Source: Alviniconcha marisindica
Taxonomy: Eukaryota > Mollusca > Gastropoda > Provannidae
NCBI GenBank assembly: GCA_018857735.1
Contig: JABMCL010003496.1
Location: 477,501 to 541,500, forward strand
Reading direction: 5' to 3'
Length of the DNA stretch: 64,000 nt
In this document: positions 59,643 to 64,000 of the stretch, one piece after another
Layout of the letters: the number at the start of each line of letters is the position of its first letter
How positions within the stretch are numbered: the first letter of the stretch is position 1
Notes under the pieces: generated by a model
Told to the model about the DNA's origin: nothing
The model's input: the letters and a program-made list of their open reading frames with translations, nothing else
Database searches by the model: none
Made by a program: the position numbers and the translations under genes

Positions 59643-61845
59643 CTGCCAACAGTCAGTGCTAGAGTTATCTTTCAGAATTAATTGGTGACACTGACAGAAG
59701 TCTTCAATGGAAACGATCAGTCCACTGTATGCAGAACTTAATATGTCATGTCATCACACGCAATTCACAAATTATAGAATTGCTTACAATTATTTTTTAG
59801 GCTTGTCACAATGAGTCATGATTTATGACACAACTCATAAAATCACACAACATGTTGCTACCCTACTTGCACCTCAGAACAGGACTAAAGGAAAGAGTTT
59901 TCAAATTTACTGACACAAAACAAACAAACAAACACATACTGTAATTTGTACACATACATGTGCGTATACATACAGTGTAAAAAGCCCATGGCAAAATCAA
60001 GACAGATGACATTAGCAAAGCTGTAAAGAGTAAAACATACAAACTACAGTTCTCATGCAATTACTGTGATAATACTATGTTAATATGTAGTGGGATCTGC
60101 ACTGTTGATCATGTGGCCATGCTTGAGACACAGAAAGCCTGGTCAGCGTGGTTGTCAGAGCAGAAATGCTCAGCAAGCTTCTCTTCAAGCTTTTAAATTT
60201 AACACCTTGTCAGCATCCAAGAGTTTGTAACTCAGCAAATGTTATATTTAAATGTTGCTACTGTAACAGAAAGTGAAAAAAAGAAAAAGAAAAAAAAGAC
60301 ATAAAAAAAGTAGAAGCCTTGCAAACCTACCTGCAGATGTCTGTTGACTAGGAGCAAGTCTGGGTGTTTCTCATACACTTTGTAGGGCATGTGGATAGCA
60401 TTGTAAGACCAGTCATTATCAAGATAGTGATGGTATGACTCAAGAAAGTAGCGCAGGTACTTTGACCCCCGTCCTGCCAAAAGCACACCCATGTTAAACA
60501 CATCAGGAAATGCACCAGTTGCCGGAAAATCAGGGCATGCAATCGTCTCATAGCGGCGCATCTCCTTGGGGATGGGGTTGACCCAGATCACATCCCAATC
60601 CATATAGACCCCCCCGTAACGGATCAGCAAATCCCCCCGCCAGTAATCACTGGCATGGGATGCAAACTTGACAATCGGCTCAGCAAAGATGGCTCCTGGA
60701 AAATCACGGTTAATGAAGGTCACTCTCTTGTGTCCTTTTATCTTGGCCCAGTGCGGGCCCCGAGGTTCAAAGTCTCCATGGATGTAGACCATGTCCGCAT
60801 TGAGAACATAGAGGGCAGAGAGCAGGCTGAGGTAGGAGAAATACTTGAGGGTGTTGTCGCCCAGCCAGACGTAGTGGACGATGTTGGGCACCACAGTGTG
60901 GTTGGCTGGCTGGGGTTTGAGAATCTCCATCTTCCCGTGGCTCAGCCACCTGGCCAGCTTACCAAAGTCAGTGCCTAGCTCCCATATGTCCACAGGGAAG
61001 AGCTGCTGGGTCACAAAGGCACATGGAATATTGCTGGAGATCCTGTAGGAAGCGTGCGTAGCGCAGGAGAACCTGGAGTCTTCTTCCTCGCGCAACAGTT
61101 CCGCAATGCCTGGCCGGGATGTCTTGGAATCCAGGAAGCCTTTCTCCATCATCACCACGTCCAAACTGTTCCCACTGGCTGCAATGGAGAAGTTCCTCTT
61201 TCTGAACCCTGAAAGGGACTCGGCCAGGACCGTGTTCTCCCCAATGAATATTCCTCCATCTTTGTTCAAAAGGTCCAGGACAAAGTTGAACCTGGTGTTG
61301 ACAGTGTCACTACAGGCCATCGATGAACTCACTGGCTCCATCACCAGGTTGGGCAAATCTCGCCTCAGGTCACTGAAGAACTGATAGTATCCATCTGAAT
61401 CCATCTCTGGCAGTTCAGTGTAGTGGAAGTAAATTGTTGTCGGTTTTAAGAACTTTAATGAGCTGAGGACGCTCAGGTAGTTCTGGAACTGGAAGTAATT
61501 TTTATTGCACCAGATGAAGTGAGCAATGGGAGCCACTGGAGCTGCTAAAAGTTCAACTGCTTTGTCCACAGCTTTGTCTCCAAAATGAGCCTCTGATAAC
61601 AGATGGCTGGGGAGGCGAGGTGGGTGGCCATGTCTGAATGAGTCGGGTCGATCAGCATTGAAGAGAAGAGAGGTGTGCCGGCAGCCACGGGTGTAGAACA
61701 TGATGTTAAATGGGATGAGGGCACAGAGGAGCACACAGCAAGAGAGCTTGATGTTACGCACATTGGTGCGGCACTTGTTCAAGAACCAGCGCTTCTGCAT
61801 AGAAAACATGCTGAAAAATATTCTGGCTACAGGAATGTTGGCCAT
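59397..61845 (-). CDS. Type II membrane glycosyltransferase, DXD/GT32-like, two tandem domains
   Basis: Two coding exons (61845-60331 and 59642-59397) give 586 residues. The predicted protein has a short basic cytosolic tail, one membrane anchor (about 34-51, LSCCVLLCALIPFNIMFY) and a lumenal region, the usual Golgi topology. The C-terminal half (about 319-580) has PNIVHYVWLGD, then SDYWRGDLLIRYGGVYMDWD with the metal-binding DXD at 416-418, NMGVLLAGRG, and a late VHWTYPDP segment. This is the pattern of the glycosyltransferase sugar-binding DXD family (Pfam Gly_transf_sug, CAZy GT32-like). Residues 104-235 repeat the same layout but lack DXD. Donor and acceptor sugars cannot be read from sequence. 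No Met codon upstream of 61845 extends the frame convincingly; M13 and M16 are alternative starts that would still keep the anchor. Confidence 0.85.
59643..60330 (-). other. Glycosyltransferase intron
   Basis: 688 bp, phase 0, minus-strand donor gtaggt and acceptor tgttggcag; no other feature. Confidence 0.85.
60331..61845 (-). CDS. Glycosyltransferase coding exon 1 (residues 1-505)
   Basis: 1515 bp, exactly 505 codons, ending ...NRHLQ before the donor gtaggt (plus-strand acctac at 60325-60330). Uninterrupted reading would run on into a Phe-rich intronic stretch and stop at 60232, which is clearly non-coding. The exon holds the membrane anchor, the degenerate N-terminal half-domain and most of the catalytic half, including DXD. 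The GC-rich composition stands out from the flanks. Confidence 0.9.
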
Positions 61846-62104
61846 GGTACTGGCACAAGTGTCAGTTCAAGTTGTTTTTTGTTTTGTTTTTTAATCAGTT
61901 TTGTTTTGTTTTCATTTTGCTTTCACATCATCAAAAATAAAACAGTCAACATAAAACAATATTTACACTACAGCAAAACTGGTGCATTGTTTATTTCAAG
62001 TTGGTGTCACTCTTGACATTCTCCACCCTGTCTGTTCAGATTTTGAGCAGTTCTTTCTCTCAGTAGAGAATGTGCCCAGGCTGCAACCTTGCAGATGACA
62101 AGAC
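61846..62104 (-). other. Probable 5' UTR part of the glycosyltransferase gene
   Basis: Reading the minus strand, a strong acceptor-like ttttttatttcag ends at 62105. The 260 bp from there to the ATG has no in-frame start and could be the untranslated part of this exon, implying a further upstream non-coding exon. This is inferred only from the acceptor-like sequence. Confidence 0.3.
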
Positions 62105-62873
62105 CTGAAATAAAAAATAAAATAAAAATATTTGAAAACAAATTTCACAGATTCATCTGCTAGGTTCTTTCTCTGTTTGGAACATTGTTTAACAGTGTCT
62201 ATTAAGTTTAAAAAGAAATAATTTTACTCAACAAAAACTGAGAAAGAACATAATAATTAACATCTCTGGTAAAATTCAGTGCAAAATAACAAACTGCAGT
62301 AAAGAAATGTTTTAATACAACATGACTCTTTATGAGAATACCTGCAGACACAGACCTGTCACAATATGGTCTACTGAATACAGTGGTCATTTCTCTTTCT
62401 GTTTCACCAAACTGATCAACTTTTCACATCAGCTGGAGCCAAAACCAGCCATTATTCATCTTGGAGTTGGATCAGATGAAAAAAAATGGGGAAAATCTGA
62501 CAATCACTGTGCTGCAAAAAATTGGTGAGGAAAATGTAAATAAACAGCTGATCTTGTTAAGATCTATACTCTGTATATTGCACTTGAAAAGTTGTAATAA
62601 TTTGTATGTTGTAATCCTGACCTCTGACCACTGGTTCATCACAGACTGCAGATCATATAGTTGTGAACCAGCACTGCATGCAACTGCCAGTGATGTGCAT
62701 ATGTGTGCGCATGCATATGTGCGTGTGTGTGTGTGCGTGTGTGGATCTGCATCTTGCTAGTATTATAACTTATACCATGATGCATGTTGCACTCCTACCT
62801 AATGTGGAAGGTGGGACACTGTATTATTCTTGTTTATCATTTACTTACAGCTTATTTTGTTTATGTGAGCAAG
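62105..62873. other. Upstream region of the glycosyltransferase gene
   Basis: AT-rich with a short GT/GCAT patch at 62695-62745. Presumably contains promoter or upstream UTR exons, but nothing specific is visible. Confidence 0.35.
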
Positions 62874-64000
62874 TGCTCTTTGTACATTTTTACAATAATC
62901 CCGCCCCGGTTATCAGATCCATGCAATTTCATTACTGTACTGTTAGTAACCCGGGAACCGGAGCAGACGACGCTTTTGTTTTGAAGCGCTGCGTGTTGCG
63001 TAACGCCACATGGCCTTCACACAGCCGACCGGCGATAGCCGCTGGTGCGCGCCATTTTCAAATCTGTTTACTCCCTTTGTATTTTGACCGCTTGTTTGTT
63101 TACCTACTCTTTGTTCACCTAGTCCTTTTTATGCACCAAGCCATGTGTAATATAATCTGGCATCTTAGAATGTTTATTTAGATCTTATTTAGACGCAGGA
63201 TCGAGCTTAATCAGTTGCCGATTCCTCTCTAGGTCCATTCTTTTTATAGCCGTCGTCTGCATGGCGCGTTTTCTGTGTAGTACTAGTGAATAGTAGTGAA
63301 TCGTTGTTTTGACTGATTGAAGTAATTCTGTGTCGATCAGTGCTTTGTCGTATAGTATTTTGCTTAGCTGACTTCATGTTTAGTGTTTATTTTGGGTTGA
63401 AATTAACTTATTAAGTATTGTGTACTGTAGAAGCTGAGTTGTATTCATAGACTACTTGGTATCACTATCAGCGCTGCCCGGCTGCGACTAAGATAACGCG
63501 CCCCAGGCGAAAGATCGCACCGATTGTTTTAGTACTAGTCTTTGAGTGTGTCTTGCTTCTCTTATAGAGCGTTGTATTGTAATTGTTATGTACCATTTTA
63601 ACCGTGGGAGCGTGCACTTTATTCTGATGTAAGTTTTATTGACAGTTATATTTTGTACATTGTGTTAGTTGTGATTTAGTTGTACGAATCTGCTTAGAGA
63701 CAGGTGCAAGCCACGCTTCCCACTCTTGTTGCAAATTAAATAAGTCATGTGTGTACATTTTGTTTATACGGTTTAAAAGGTTGTAACTGTAGCTTTTATT
63801 TGATGTATTTCATGTTTTAATTAGTTTAGTTATTGTTGAGGAAACTGTATTTGTGCGGGCCAAGGAAACACAATAGTCAGCCATTTTGTGGTCCAGAGGG
63901 CCGATTTCATTGTAGCGATAGCGTGTGTTCTTTGCGGCCCGCGCAGTTCTCTTATCTATGCGTGCGCGTGAGGATTTTGGGTGTGCTGAGAAAGTTGTCT
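62874..64000 (+). mobile_element. LTR-like unit, copy 2, truncated by window end
   Basis: Same sequence as 53507-54572 with scattered substitutions, and an extra block of about 170 bp at 63532-63702. The shared sequence begins sharply at TGTGAGC in both copies. The element may continue past 64000, so full element versus solo LTR is undecided. Confidence 0.6.

Noticed and set aside
60232..60330. C-terminal extension of the glycosyltransferase frame beyond residue 505
   Set aside because: It reads into a Phe-rich stretch from intronic T runs; the gtaggt donor and the downstream in-frame exon with family motifs explain the end better.
60655..60978. Plus-strand 107-codon frame opposite the glycosyltransferase
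   Set aside because: Antisense shadow of a well-supported coding exon.
53507..64000. The two LTR-like units as the two ends of one retroelement
   Set aside because: The sequence between them holds a normal two-exon cellular gene and no gag, protease, reverse transcriptase or integrase.

Overview
This is a stretch of animal (metazoan) nuclear DNA, most likely from a mollusc and probably a marine gastropod. The evidence is GT-AG introns with kilobase spacing, very dense (GT)n/(CA)n, (GA)n and (GACA)n microsatellites, tRNA-derived SINEs, minisatellite arrays and LTR-like repeats. The two recognisable genes also look lophotrochozoan. The taxon is an inference; no mitochondrial, rRNA or species-diagnostic sequence is present.

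Only about 6% of the window is coding. Gene 1 (+ strand, 12926-46191) is a SPATA1-like gene (spermatogenesis-associated protein 1). I assembled it from nine coding exons whose splice phases agree at every junction; the sum is exactly 667 codons including the stop. The N-terminal exons were not found and may lie left of the window or be too short to recognise. The last exon exists in two tandem versions (45896 and 46012) encoding near-identical helices, and upstream of them the acceptor plus exon start has been copied at least twice more. Gene 2 (- strand, 61845-59397) is a two-coding-exon, 586-residue type II membrane glycosyltransferase of the DXD sugar-binding (GT32-like) superfamily. It has two tandem glycosyltransferase-like halves, and only the C-terminal half keeps the DXD motif. 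The genes are convergent, about 13 kb apart between stop codons, and I see no functional link between them.

Layout: 1-12925 is gene-poor DNA packed with microsatellites, a TIR-type repeat with a SINE at the left edge, and two minisatellites. 12926-46191 is the SPATA1-like gene, with introns up to 11 kb holding minisatellites with units of 24, 37, 137, 47/57 and about 60 bp, a 162-bp MITE-like element and a minus-strand SINE. 46192 to about 47200 is its 3' UTR. About 47200-59396 is intergenic and holds a complete LTR-like unit (53507-54572), a TIR element (57450-58092) and an abutting SINE. 59397-61845 is the glycosyltransferase. 62874-64000 is a second copy of the LTR-like unit, cut by the window end.

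I found no operon-like system, CRISPR, tRNA or rRNA gene. The most interesting items are the duplicated terminal exons with replicated acceptor sites, the bi-domain glycosyltransferase with a degenerate first half, and an intronic satellite whose unit carries a conserved short hairpin.
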